In this document: positions 15,353 through 23,825 of the stretch, piece by piece
Numbering within the stretch: the stretch's first letter is position 1
Layout: every line of letters starts with the position of its first letter
Assembly: GCA_027335985.1 (NCBI GenBank)
Contig: DAHWGX010000075.1
Coordinates: 1 to 29,876 of the forward strand
Length of the DNA stretch: 29,876 nucleotides
Reading direction: 5' to 3'
Source: Nitrospirota bacterium
GTDB lineage: Bacteria; Nitrospirota_A; Leptospirillia; Leptospirillales; Leptospirillaceae
Translations under genes and position numbers: made by a program
The notes under the pieces: generated by a model
What the model saw: only the letters and a program-made list of their open reading frames with translations
Databases searched by the model: none
What the model was told of the DNA's origin: nothing

Positions 15353-15744
15353 ACCATTTCCAGGGATTCGACGATCGAAAAAACGGAGCGGGAATTTTGG
15401 GTCTTTTGGCAGGAGTCCTGGTCGGAGTCGGAACCGTCCTGCTCGAAGTCCGGGAATGGTGGGCCTGGGGATGGGGGCCGGGAGACTGGTCCCGGGCCGA
15501 CATCCTCCATGCCTACTGGCTCGCCTTCTTCGGACATTTGAACCCTTCCTACGAAGGGGATCTGGGGACATGGGGGGCTTTCGAGGCGTACCTCCGTTCC
15601 CACCATCAGTACGATGCATTCGTGGCGTCGTTCTGGGTCCCGTTTCTTCTCGGTTCAATGATCGGAGTTCTGACCGGGTTGTGGATTTTTCGTTCGACGA
15701 ATAGAAAAGGCGGCACCTACATCCGTGGGTCGCGGATCAACTGA
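15349..15744 (+). CDS. Membrane-anchor subunit of a split type IV coupling protein
   Basis: A 131-residue protein with two membrane helices: GILGLLAGVLVGVGTVLLEV (~14-33) and FWVPFLLGSMIGVLTGLWIF (~96-115), with a ~60-residue periplasmic loop between. It ends GGTYIRGSRIN. In TrwB/TraD coupling proteins the N-terminal domain has this same layout and leads into an RGxRL motif just before the ATPase domain. Here the protein stops at that motif and the ATPase starts as a separate gene 15 bases later. The start is GTG in a GTGA overlap with the RHH gene. I infer that it anchors the downstream ATPase in the inner membrane. Confidence 0.68.
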   Translation: MNHFQGFDDRKNGAGILGLLAGVLVGVGTVLLEVREWWAWGWGPGDWSRADILHAYWLAFFGHLNPSYEGDLGTWGAFEAYLRSHHQYDAFVASFWVPFLLGSMIGVLTGLWIFRSTNRKGGTYIRGSRIN

Positions 15745-15759
15745 AGACAGGGAGATCAA

Positions 15760-17034
15760 ATGTTCGGATTCTGGAAAAAAGAGGGAACAAGACCTCCCCT
15801 GGGCCTGCCTGGTCTGAATTTTCCTGTGGGAGCGGAGCTTGAGCACATCCTGATTCCGGCCACCACCGGAGCAGGAAAAACGATGCTGATCCACGAACTA
15901 TTGAACCACATTCTGGCGGGCGTCGATTCGAGGCCCGGACGCGAAAAGGCCCTGATCACAGACAGCGGAGGCATTCTCGCGTCCACGAGGTCCTATAAGT
16001 CGGACCGGATCCTTAATCCGTTTGATCGCCGGTCGAAACGGTGGAATCCCTTCTGCGAGATCGAAAACGACTGGGACTACGACTTTGTTGCCCAATCCTG
16101 CGTCCCCACGGACGGAGCGTCCCCACAGGATGCCGATTTTCGGAGATACGGGCAGGCCCTTCTTGCGGATATCATGCGCGGGCTTGTCCGGGATCACGAC
16201 CCCAATCCTCGTATGGTCCAGCGTCTCTTGTCCTCTCAGGATCCGGAGGTCTTGCTCCCCTACCTGACTGGATCCGAATCCATCGGATTTCTGACTCCCG
16301 GAAACGACCGGTATTTCGCGAGCGTGGCCAAGACGGCATCGGATGCCATTCGTTCCTGGTCCGTCCTCGATCCGGACGGGGATTTCAGCATCCGGAAGTG
16401 GGTACGGGAAGGGACAGGATGTCTGTTCCTGGTCTACCAGGACGCCCAATTGGCCATGCTCCGCCCGCTCGTTGGAGCCTGGCTGTCGCTCTCGATTCGG
16501 GAAGTTCTTTCTCTCAATCCGGACGATTCCCGAAGAGTCTGGATGGTGATGGACGAACTGGACAGTCTTGGCACGGTCACCGGCCTCTCCGACGCTCTCA
16601 CCCGGGGAAGAAAATACGGTCTGGCCACGACTGCCGCCATCCAGAGCGTTGCTCAACTTCGTCAAAGATACGGTCAGGACGGGGCGAAGGTTCTGGACGC
16701 CTGTTTCGTGAACAAGCTCATCATGAAGCAGGGGTCGTTCGATGACGCAAAGCACTGGTCGGATTATCTCGGTCAGGTCGAAGAAGAGCGCATCTCCCGG
16801 ACGGAAGGACATTCCACCGGATCCGGACAGTCATCGAATAACGATGGACGAAGCGCCAGGCGGGACATCCGGCAACTCGTCCTCCCTTCGGAGTTGCAGG
16901 AACTTCAGAAATTCTGCGGATATGCGCGCATCAGCGGCCTTCCGGGCGTCACAAAATTCCATTTCGAGCCTCGAGAATTGTCGGCGGTGGCGGCGCCGTT
17001 CTGCCCGAAGAAAGAGGAAAAGGAGGCAACATGA
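15760..17034 (+). CDS. trwB: TrwB/TraD-type coupling protein ATPase lacking its membrane domain
   Basis: A 424-residue ATPase of the TrwB/TraD group, which links the relaxosome to the secretion channel and pumps DNA. Walker A is ATTGAGKT (residues 34-41), Walker B is VWMVMDELDS (Asp265, Glu266), and TRGRKYGLATTAAIQSVAQLRQRYG is the typical segment after it. It begins MFGFWKKEG and reaches the ATPase fold at once, so no membrane helix is present; TrwB is ~507 residues. The missing part is supplied by the gene just upstream. The C-terminal tail is rich in Lys and Glu. GGGAG precedes the ATG, so this is a true separate start and not a frameshift. Confidence 0.88.
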   Translation: MFGFWKKEGTRPPLGLPGLNFPVGAELEHILIPATTGAGKTMLIHELLNHILAGVDSRPGREKALITDSGGILASTRSYKSDRILNPFDRRSKRWNPFCEIENDWDYDFVAQSCVPTDGASPQDADFRRYGQALLADIMRGLVRDHDPNPRMVQRLLSSQDPEVLLPYLTGSESIGFLTPGNDRYFASVAKTASDAIRSWSVLDPDGDFSIRKWVREGTGCLFLVYQDAQLAMLRPLVGAWLSLSIREVLSLNPDDSRRVWMVMDELDSLGTVTGLSDALTRGRKYGLATTAAIQSVAQLRQRYGQDGAKVLDACFVNKLIMKQGSFDDAKHWSDYLGQVEEERISRTEGHSTGSGQSSNNDGRSARRDIRQLVLPSELQELQKFCGYARISGLPGVTKFHFEPRELSAVAAPFCPKKEEKEAT

Positions 17035-17357
17035 ATGAAGTTTCAAAACAGCTTTTTGCATTGATTTTCAACCGCCTGAGCCGGGAGGGGCAGCTATTTC
17101 CGAGATACGTCGGAGAGTTTGACGGAGTGGATGGTTTGCCGAATGGCGATTATCCCCCGATCTACAGCTGGACCGATACATCGAAAGACCTCTCGATCCG
17201 GCTGTCTTTCAATACGCCGCTTCTGGAGGCGCTATGTCACGAGGAAGCGGAAAAATCGGACATCGGAATCGACCCCGTGACCCTGCGGGGGGCTCTTTCC
17301 CTTCTGAGGGATGTGTCGGCGGGGGCGTTCCAGAAAATCCTTGTTCCGGAAGGATAA
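17031..17357 (+). CDS. Small soluble protein of unknown function between coupling protein and relaxase
   Basis: A 108-residue protein with no recognised domain. It starts with ATG in an ATGA overlap with the coupling-protein stop and has AGGAGG upstream. It ends just before the relaxase start. No signal peptide or membrane helix is seen; the middle part has several aromatic and acidic residues (PRYVGEFDGVDGLPNGDYPP) and the C-terminal third is helical. Tight coupling suggests a role in the relaxosome or in expression of the relaxase. Confidence 0.7.
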   Translation: MNEVSKQLFALIFNRLSREGQLFPRYVGEFDGVDGLPNGDYPPIYSWTDTSKDLSIRLSFNTPLLEALCHEEAEKSDIGIDPVTLRGALSLLRDVSAGAFQKILVPEG

Positions 17358-17361
17358 GTCT

Positions 17362-20300
17362 ATGGCACTCGGGCGAAACATCTCTCCCGAACAGGGAGAA
17401 ACCTATTACCGCAAAGACGATTACTACCTTGAAAAGGAGGGCGGTGAGGATCACAAGCTGGAATGGTGCGGGAAGCTGGCCTCCGAAATGGGGCTTTTGG
17501 GAAAAGCGGATGCCTCGGACTGGAAGAGTGCCCTGCATGGACATTTTCCCGGAGGAATAAAGGTCGAGGGCGGATCGTTCAAGGATCCGGAGACCGGAGC
17601 ACTGCTTAAAAGGGCCGGGACGGACTTTGAGTTCTCGGCCCCGAAGTCTTTCAGCATTCAGGCGCTTGTTCATGGAGACGACCGTCTGATCCAGGCCCAC
17701 CGGGAGTCGGTCGACGAGGCGATTGCCTTTTTGGAAGAACAGATCGGCGCTCGTCGGGGGCACGCTGGGAAAAATTGGGAAACCACTGGACAGGGTCTGT
17801 TCGGCCGGGTCACGCATATGACCAGCCGTGACGGTGATCCGCAGTTGCATGACCACGTAGTCGGGCTAAACGTGACGAAAAATTCGGACGGCCGATATCA
17901 GGCCATGACGAACGACCGGATGATGAACTACCAGCGTCAGGCCCAGGAGATTTATTTTGCGGGATACGCCCGACGGGCGATCGCGTTGGGTTACGATCTC
18001 GAGAAGGGAAAGTACGGGGAACCGGAGCTCGCGGGGTATACCCGGGAACAGATTGAGCATTTTTCGAAAAGACTGTCCGATGTCGACAACTATCTTCAGG
18101 AAAAATTCGGAGTGACGCGCGAGACCGCGACGCCGGCTCAAAAGCGGCTTGCCTCGGAACATTCGCGCAAGGCCAAGAAGGTTCGGGAACTCGAAGGACT
18201 TCAGAAGGAGTGGCAGGACCGGGCCAAAGAGATCGGGGCGGAGAAGGTCGTTCCCGGAAAGAAAATCCGTTCCCTTTCCCCGGACGATCGGCTCGATCTC
18301 GCCCGGGAATCCCTGGCCTTCGCCATCGACCACCACACCGAACGAGAATCGGCGGTAAAGGAGGGAGAACTGATGCGGACGGCTCTTCAGGCCGGACGGG
18401 GGAAGATCACGATGGAGGACATGAAGAAGGCGGTGGCGGAGGCAAAGGCCTCCGGCTCTTTGATCCGACAGGATGACGACAAGGCAAAGGCAAAACAGAA
18501 TCTGATGACAAGCAAGGAAGCGCTGGAACGGGAAAAGCGGATTCTGAAATATGAAAGATCCGGCCGGCACGTCGTTCCTCCGATTCTGAATCCCCTTCAG
18601 GCGGAAAACGCCCTGAAAGCGATTCAGGAAAAAGAAAGCCTGACCCTGAATGCGGAGCAGAAGGCGGCGGCCCGGATGATCCTGACCACAGACAACCGCT
18701 ATTCTGGGATCAACGGCTACGCGGGCGTCGGAAAGACGACCATGCTCAAGCCCGCGGTCGAAACCCTGAAGGACGCCGGCTTCAGGGTGATTGGCCTCGG
18801 TCCGCAGCATAGCGCCGTTCACGCGCTGAAAGACGCGGGCATCATCGAAGGCCGGACGCTCCAAAGCTGGCTTGCCGACCGGAAGGCCGGAGAGGGTCTA
18901 TCCCAAAAGACCGTCGTCGTGATCGACGAGGCCGGCCTGACCAACGCCAAGGATCTGGAATCGGCCATGAAGCGTATCGAAAAGGCCGGAGCTCGGGCGG
19001 TCCTGGTGGGGGACATCAAGCAGTACGAATCCGTGGCCGCAGGACCGGTCTTTCGGCAACTGCAGGAAAACGGAATGGAAACGGTGTATGTGACCGAGAT
19101 GCAGCGCCAAAACAAGGCTCCCGAGAACATCCGGGAGGCGGCGAAGCTCTCCATCGACGATCCGGAAAAGGCGTTGGAAAAGCTCGGAATCGAGGAGATC
19201 AGGAATGCGGGAGAACGGTACAAAGCCATTTCCGAAGAATATCTGAAATCGGAGGATCCCAAGGACACCCTCGTTCTGACTGGGACCCACGGGGCCCGGA
19301 AAGCGGTGAATGAAAATGTCCGGAAAGCTTTGGCCCTCGTCGGAAAAGGGCATGAGTTCATTCGCTACGAGTCCGGGGACTTCACGGAGGCCCAGAAAAA
19401 GCGGATCGATGCCTATGAGGCTGGACAGGCCGTGCGGTTCGGAAAAGACTACCGATCGATGACCGTCAAATCCGGAGAAATCGGTCATGTCCAGGCCGTG
19501 GACAGGGAGAACGGCACTGTCCGCCTGAAGATGGAGGATGGTCGAAACGTAATCCTGACCCCTCGAGAACTGTCCGGCAAGGGCCACGAGATCGGACAAC
19601 TCGAGCCAATCGAGCTGGCGAAGGGAGACCGGATCCGCATCACCGGGAACGAACTGAAGAAGGAGGGGATCACCAACGGAATGAGGGGAGAGGTAATTGA
19701 ATCGAAACATGATTCGTTAAGGATCCGCCTGGACAACGGGAAGGACTTTGATCTCAAACCCGGCCCTCGCCCCGTCGAGATCGACCATGGCTATGCCCAG
19801 ACCGGGCACAGCGCCCAGGGCCTGGGGGCCGGGACCGTTATTCTGGATCTTCCGTCGAATTCCCAGACCCTGAACAGGAGATCTTTCTACACCAACCTGA
19901 CCCGGACCAAGGGCGTGGTGGTCGCCTTCACCGACGACCGGGAAAAGCTGACCGGGGCGGTGACGCGCGAAAAGGACAAGACCCTGGCGCTGGACGTGGA
20001 AAAGGAGGTCCTGGAGAAGAAGCGGGAGAGAAAGACGCAGAGTCGTTCCGAAGAGCTCCGGTTCGGGGAAACTCCCGAACAAACTAAAGCCCGTTTCGAA
20101 AGAGAGGGAATCGCTCCGGACGTCTCCTCCGGAGAAAGGGAAACGAGGACTCTGGGAGTAGAGAAGACGACGGAGAGGAAGAAGGAGGAGAGGAAAGAGG
20201 AAATAATGTCGAAGGAACAGGAACGCTCCCAGGAGAAAGAGCGCGAGAATTCCAGGGAGAGGGCAGGGGAGCGTCCGGAGAAACGGCAGGAAAAGGATCA

Positions 20301-20364
20301 GGAAAAAAAGAACGAAGTGGCCCGGCGCGAGCGGCAGAGGGGCCGGGAAGGGATGGGATTTTGA
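17362..20364 (+). CDS. trwC: TrwC/TraI-type MOBF conjugative relaxase-helicase
   Basis: A 1000-residue relaxase. The N-terminal domain has paired tyrosines Tyr15/16 and Tyr21/22 (YYRKDDYY, as Tyr18/Tyr26 of TrwC) and a metal-binding His triad His152, His163, His165, with the same 11 and 2 spacing as TrwC. The C-terminal part is a RecD-like SF1 helicase: Walker A GYAGVGKTTM (~453), DEAG (~522), VLVGDIKQ, TGHSAQG and NLTRTKG. The last ~130 residues are very rich in Lys, Glu and Arg and likely unstructured. It nicks oriT, stays bound to the 5' end and unwinds the strand. AAGGA precedes the ATG at 17362. TrwC is 966 residues, so the size fits. Confidence 0.95.
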   Translation: MALGRNISPEQGETYYRKDDYYLEKEGGEDHKLEWCGKLASEMGLLGKADASDWKSALHGHFPGGIKVEGGSFKDPETGALLKRAGTDFEFSAPKSFSIQALVHGDDRLIQAHRESVDEAIAFLEEQIGARRGHAGKNWETTGQGLFGRVTHMTSRDGDPQLHDHVVGLNVTKNSDGRYQAMTNDRMMNYQRQAQEIYFAGYARRAIALGYDLEKGKYGEPELAGYTREQIEHFSKRLSDVDNYLQEKFGVTRETATPAQKRLASEHSRKAKKVRELEGLQKEWQDRAKEIGAEKVVPGKKIRSLSPDDRLDLARESLAFAIDHHTERESAVKEGELMRTALQAGRGKITMEDMKKAVAEAKASGSLIRQDDDKAKAKQNLMTSKEALEREKRILKYERSGRHVVPPILNPLQAENALKAIQEKESLTLNAEQKAAARMILTTDNRYSGINGYAGVGKTTMLKPAVETLKDAGFRVIGLGPQHSAVHALKDAGIIEGRTLQSWLADRKAGEGLSQKTVVVIDEAGLTNAKDLESAMKRIEKAGARAVLVGDIKQYESVAAGPVFRQLQENGMETVYVTEMQRQNKAPENIREAAKLSIDDPEKALEKLGIEEIRNAGERYKAISEEYLKSEDPKDTLVLTGTHGARKAVNENVRKALALVGKGHEFIRYESGDFTEAQKKRIDAYEAGQAVRFGKDYRSMTVKSGEIGHVQAVDRENGTVRLKMEDGRNVILTPRELSGKGHEIGQLEPIELAKGDRIRITGNELKKEGITNGMRGEVIESKHDSLRIRLDNGKDFDLKPGPRPVEIDHGYAQTGHSAQGLGAGTVILDLPSNSQTLNRRSFYTNLTRTKGVVVAFTDDREKLTGAVTREKDKTLALDVEKEVLEKKRERKTQSRSEELRFGETPEQTKARFEREGIAPDVSSGERETRTLGVEKTTERKKEERKEEIMSKEQERSQEKERENSRERAGERPEKRQEKDQEKKNEVARRERQRGREGMGF

Positions 20365-20389
20365 GCGACTTTCGATAAGGAGAAAAGAC

Positions 20390-20560
20390 ATGATCGACGC
20401 ATCGATGCTGCTTCATATGATTTCGGCCCTGGATACTCTGGAAAAATTGATTCCGGCGGAGGACGCCGGAGAATACGCAGTCAAGAAACGGGAATGGGAG
20501 GCTCTCAAAAAAGCTTGCTGGGCCGAATTCCGGGCAAGGGAAAGGGGTCTTGGATACTGA
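20390..20560 (+). CDS. Small 56-residue protein, last gene of the mobilisation operon
   Basis: A short reading frame MIDASMLLHM..., 56 residues, with AAGGAG six bases before the ATG and 25 bp after the relaxase stop. It is mostly helical and charged, has no membrane helix, and ends RGLGY. Good ribosome site and position support a real gene; function is unknown. Confidence 0.55.
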   Translation: MIDASMLLHMISALDTLEKLIPAEDAGEYAVKKREWEALKKACWAEFRARERGLGY

Positions 20561-20627
20561 AGATGATATGGCCTCCCTGCCCACCGGCTCGAAGGTTTTT
20601 CTTGGGGTCCTTCACGGACTGGGAAGC

Positions 20628-20731
20628 AATGTCCGGGCTATTTTTTCAAGGGTCATGCCCCTCCCAAGACCCTCGGCCGGATTCGGTCCAGGCCCCTCAA
20701 AAGGGTCCCCCTGAGCACAGGGGGCATTTTT
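20628..20731 (-). repeat. Extra partial repeat copy that includes a rho-independent terminator
   Basis: This ~100 bp block matches 20836-20938 in the same orientation and 14757-14863 in reverse (CAATGTCCGGGCTATTTTTT to GAGCACAGGGGGCATTT). The stem CCCCCTG-AGCA-CAGGGGG (20707-20724) followed by CATTTTT makes a good terminator on the plus strand for the relaxase operon. It departs from the other copies right after the terminator, where they continue into TTTGAGGGG. Confidence 0.75.
20707..20731 (+). terminator. Rho-independent terminator of the mobilisation operon
   Basis: A perfect 7 bp GC-rich stem with a four-base loop (20707-20724) is followed by CATTTTT. It lies ~147 bp after the last gene of the relaxase operon. 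The same stem occurs in the inverted-repeat arms without the T run. Confidence 0.65.
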
Positions 20732-20829
20732 ACTTCTCGCATCTCTCTGAAAAGCCAATTTTCTGGTACTCTCCGGAAGGCAAGAACGCTCTCATTATCC
20801 TTCCCTGAATCAAGGCCCCTTCTTTCTCT

Positions 20830-21282
20830 CCCAAGCAATGTCCGGGCTATTTTTTCGAGGGTCATGCCCCTCCGGAGACCCTCGGTCGGAACCGGGCTAG
20901 GCCCCTCAAAAGGGTCCCCCTGAGCACAGGGGGCATTTGAGGGGCCGCCCCCCGCCCGGATGGCACGCACGCTGGATATTCTCCCACCCCGAGAGGGTGC
21001 GTGCTGTGTTAGATCCTAAAGGGGGGTTCGGGGCACCGCCCCGAGCTCTTTCGCTCCAATGGAAAACGCCAGGGTTCCGGGCGACCTCTTTCCGGTCGAT
21101 CCGGGGGGGCGTCGGGTTCTGGCTCATGGAAAAGAGTGCGAGAAAATCTGTGTCTCGCCTCCGCTCTCCAAACCTTTTCCCGTCCGGAGCGCCGTCGCCG
21201 GGTCCGGAGGACCAGCGATGCGCACGGGGACCCCAAGAGTCCCGGTGTCGCAAGCGGAAGGCGGCTAGCTGAGCAGGGCGGA
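20830..21282 (-). repeat. Right arm of the ~450 bp imperfect inverted repeat
   Basis: This is the reverse counterpart of 14428-14868. The inner ~210 bp (20836-21045) and outer ~105 bp (21178-21282) match closely; the part between is more diverged but still alignable around AAAGAGGTCGCC and CAGATTTT. The hairpins CCCCTCAAA/TTTGAGGGG (20902-20944) and TTCGGGGC/GCCCCGAG are kept. No gene is present in 20561-21294; reading frames across it are repeat artefacts. The arm ends just short of the 3' end of the next minus-strand gene. Confidence 0.85.
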
Positions 21283-21294
21283 AATCTCCCGGAA

Positions 21295-21870
21295 TCAGTG
21301 CGTGTGGCACGTCAGGCCCGAACTCATGGAAGAGGGGGAAAACGAGGAGTCCGGAAGCGCCTCTCCGGAGCCGGGAAGGGATGGTGAAAATGATGCAAAA
21401 TGCCATAATCCCGGAGCGCTGGCGGCCGTCACGACAAACAGAAGGGCAAGGACGAGGAGAACGGCTCCGGCCACCCCCACCCCGGACCGGAATCCATTTC
21501 CATGATTCCGGAGGGACCTTTCGATTTTCCGGGCAAGGAGGATGTTCGCCTCCTCGTTTCCAGGACTTCCGACCACGACAAAGTTGTCCGTTTCCGATTG
21601 AAGCCGGATTCCATCCGACCCGGTTGAAAAAACGATAGAGGGATCGAGCGGCACGCTTCCGAATTTTTTTCCGTCCCCCATCCCCCACACCAGGATCCTG
21701 ACTCCTTTCCGGTCGCGGATCCTGGCCCAGGGCTCCGCTTTCCGTTCCCTCTCCGAACGGGGTCGGCGGCGGGTCCGGAAGACTGCCCCAAACGGGATTT
21801 TTCCGAGGAGCCGACAAACCGCGTTCGATTTTCCGGTCACCCGACCGGACTCTTCTCTTGCTTCTTCCAT
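21295..21870 (-). CDS. Single-pass membrane protein of unknown function in the transfer operon
   Basis: A 191-residue protein with a basic, Arg-rich N-terminal ~120 residues and one strong membrane helix (VGVAGAVLLVLALLFVVTAASA, ~140-160). It then ends in a Ser/Pro-rich tail (SGLTCHTH). Cytoplasmic-in topology would match transfer proteins such as DotF/TraP in outline only; no sequence link is evident. The ATG has AAGGAG upstream and overlaps the preceding gene by 34 bp. It is the last gene of the operon, and its 3' end abuts the repeat arm, so part of its tail might be repeat-derived. Confidence 0.6.
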   Translation of the reverse strand: MEEAREESGRVTGKSNAVCRLLGKIPFGAVFRTRRRPRSERERKAEPWARIRDRKGVRILVWGMGDGKKFGSVPLDPSIVFSTGSDGIRLQSETDNFVVVGSPGNEEANILLARKIERSLRNHGNGFRSGVGVAGAVLLVLALLFVVTAASAPGLWHFASFSPSLPGSGEALPDSSFSPSSMSSGLTCHTH

Positions 21871-22049
21871 GCCCGCTCCTTTGTCGCGTCTTTCCGCGTT
21901 TGTTCGACTCTTTCCTTTTCACAGGCCCACAAGCGATCCGCCTCGTGCCTCATGGCCCGAGCCATGAACTCCATCATCCTGGCCAGATCGTGGAACGATC
22001 CGCCGGGATCCCTATCCGGCAGGATCTCCACCACAAGACGTATCTTCAT
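21837..22049 (-). CDS. Small charged protein of unknown function
   Basis: A 70-residue protein beginning MKIRLVVEILPDRD, followed by a helical, charged stretch (MMEFMARAMRHEADRLWACE, then ERVEQTRKDATKERAWKKQE). It has no membrane helix. The ATG overlaps the stop of the IcmC-like gene (ATGA), so it is co-translated. A longer reading from 22328 lies over that gene and was rejected. Confidence 0.6.
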   Translation of the reverse strand: MKIRLVVEILPDRDPGGSFHDLARMMEFMARAMRHEADRLWACEKERVEQTRKDATKERAWKKQEKSPVG

Positions 22050-22576
22050 CCTCCAGCTCCTCCCAGAGAGCTCCCCATCATTCCCAGAAACTGGTTGATG
22101 TTGATCAGAAATATTCCCGCCACGAAATGCGTCGTTCCTCTCCAGACCGTTCCGGGAGGGGACCCCGACCGGGCGGACTCGGACCAGAGAATGAAGGCCC
22201 GGAAGGCCGCTAGCCACCCGAAGAATTCCAGGATCACGAACGCGAAAGACGGGATGGACGACCCGGGAGTTCCGGAAGATCCCGAACTCGCGGTGTAGGA
22301 AAACGTGGAGAGATTCCCGGCCGACCAACCGAGGGTCGCGGTGGCGGAACTTACGAAATAGACGAGGTTGACAAGCCCGACCCCGACCATGAAGATTCCG
22401 GCCGCCCCCATCATGGACTCTCCCCGTTTCTGCTCTTCGACGGCCCGGTACAGGCCGTAACCGCAGAGCACAAATCCCGTCAGGGTCGCGAACGTGATCA
22501 GGAGGTTCCAGAAGGCGGGCAGAGCGTTTGCCACCTGCTGGAGAAGGGTTGTGGCCGTGGATGTCAGTCCGTTCAC
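22046..22576 (-). CDS. IcmC/DotE (TraQ)-like polytopic membrane protein
   Basis: A 176-residue protein with about four membrane helices: FWNLLITFATLTGFVLCGYGLY (~22-43), GAAGIFMVGVGLVNLVYFV, FAFVILEFFGWLAAFRAFILW and THFVAGIFLININQFLGMM. The pattern of a first helix ending GYGLYR and a last helix HFVAGIFLIN fits the IcmC/DotE group (TraQ in IncI), inner-membrane parts of type IVB systems. The GTG start overlaps the previous stop (GTGA) behind GGAGGAGGGAA. The family match is by feel and topology, so moderate confidence. Confidence 0.62.
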   Translation of the reverse strand: MNGLTSTATTLLQQVANALPAFWNLLITFATLTGFVLCGYGLYRAVEEQKRGESMMGAAGIFMVGVGLVNLVYFVSSATATLGWSAGNLSTFSYTASSGSSGTPGSSIPSFAFVILEFFGWLAAFRAFILWSESARSGSPPGTVWRGTTHFVAGIFLININQFLGMMGSSLGGAGG

Positions 22577-23139
22577 TTCCCTCCTCCGCAATAGATCCGG
22601 ACCTGCTCCGGGTCGTACCGGATCAGTTTTCTTTGCGGATCGACAACAGGCCGCTGGATGGGGATCCATTTTCCAGGAGCGTTGGCACACATCATTCTCT
22701 CCGAGTAAAACCGGGGACCCACGTATTCCGGGAGACTCATCACGGGATGTTTGACGCTGTATTTGACCAACCGGACCGCTGGATTCCGTTTCACGGTGAA
22801 GGACTTCCCATATCTGACCGACGCATCGCGGACGACGATCGGCCCGAGCCGGGCCGGCGCCGCAATCAGAAGACAGTCTTCCTCATCGACAAGGTGTCCG
22901 AGCACAGGACACTTGAATTTAAAGTTGTCCCGGTAAAGAATCCGCCAGCCCGCCTGCGACCCCGCCTCCGTCCGCTTATAGGAGGGACGGGGGGCCGGAC
23001 GGACCTTTTGATCCGGCGGGGAAGGGGGAACAGGTTCGGGAGAAGGCGGCGATGATTTATAAACAAGGACCCAAGCCATGAGAACAATGGCCGCCATTCC
23101 CGCGACGGGAAGGAACAAGGCCCCGGATTGTCGCTTCAT
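22573..23139 (-). CDS. Membrane-anchored envelope protein of unknown function
   Basis: A 188-residue protein: short basic start, one N-terminal membrane helix (ALFLPVAGMAAIVLMAWVLV, ~7-26), a Pro-rich linker (PPSPEPVPPSPPDQK), then a soluble domain with five Cys that likely lies in the periplasm. I do not recognise the family. The ATG overlaps the PLD nuclease stop (TGATG). Placement between a secreted nuclease and an IcmC-like protein suggests a transfer apparatus role. Confidence 0.65.
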   Translation of the reverse strand: MKRQSGALFLPVAGMAAIVLMAWVLVYKSSPPSPEPVPPSPPDQKVRPAPRPSYKRTEAGSQAGWRILYRDNFKFKCPVLGHLVDEEDCLLIAAPARLGPIVVRDASVRYGKSFTVKRNPAVRLVKYSVKHPVMSLPEYVGPRFYSERMMCANAPGKWIPIQRPVVDPQRKLIRYDPEQVRIYCGGGK

Positions 23140-23825
23140 CAGGATCTCCTTCTCGACAAGTTTTCACTCCACGGACGATTCGTCTCCCGGCTCCAAATTC
23201 TTCGGAACGTCGATTCGAATTTCCGGACCTCCCGCGGATCGTTCGTGATGAACAGATTGTTGTCCTGCTGGTTCCAATGGTTCCGGTATCCCTTGGTGCA
23301 GTAAGCCCCTTCCCCGGGAGGAGACCAGTTGGCCGACCCCGTCCGAAGCCACTTCCCGTCGATCTCATAGGCCTTCAGATGCATGATGTTCCGGGAGGAA
23401 TTCCTCTTCACTTCAATCTGGACAAGTCCGTTCTGTCCGGCGGCGGATAAAAGGCGCCTCGACTTGTCGCCCCGGTCCTTGATCTGAATGCCATCCCGGT
23501 AGATCCACACATGGACGCCACGAGAGGCCGCCCGGATAACCGCGTCGGCGATCGGGCGATCCGTGAAGGCATACATGGCAATCTCGAGGCTTTGTCTGGC
23601 ATGGTCGATCATGTCCACGTCGATCGCCTCAAGGTTCTCTTCCGGAGAGTAGTGCTCCCCGAGAAGGCCCTCGGGGGAGAGGGTCGACGCTCGCGAACAC
23701 GAAGAAAAATGCCCGGATCCGGACAGAGACCAAGCGCCCGCCCGAGCTCCTCCTGCCATGAGGATTCCCGGAAGGACAATCGCAAAGAATCCGGCGGCGA
23801 TCCGGGAGGCAAGAAAGTCTTTCAC
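23139..23825 (-). CDS. Secreted PLD-superfamily nuclease with one HKD motif
   Basis: A 228-residue protein starting with GTG behind AAGGAGG. Residues 1-30 form a signal peptide (FFAIVLPGILMAGGARA). The single catalytic motif is HLKAYEID (His149, Lys151, Asp156) followed by TGSANWS; AMYAFTDRPIADAVIRAA lies before it. One motif per chain is typical of Nuc from plasmid pKM101, which acts as a dimer and cuts nucleic acid. Sitting in a transfer operon, it may trim DNA in the periplasm or help the mating channel; the exact role is unknown. It overlaps genes on both sides by 1-4 bases. Confidence 0.87.
   Translation of the reverse strand: MKDFLASRIAAGFFAIVLPGILMAGGARAGAWSLSGSGHFSSCSRASTLSPEGLLGEHYSPEENLEAIDVDMIDHARQSLEIAMYAFTDRPIADAVIRAASRGVHVWIYRDGIQIKDRGDKSRRLLSAAGQNGLVQIEVKRNSSRNIMHLKAYEIDGKWLRTGSANWSPPGEGAYCTKGYRNHWNQQDNNLFITNDPREVRKFESTFRRIWSRETNRPWSENLSRRRS

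Noticed and set aside
20906..21922. A 338-codon minus-strand frame across the right repeat arm
   Set aside because: It is Arg-rich low-complexity translation of the repeat and of another frame of the 21295-21870 gene; similar frames occur in every repeat copy.
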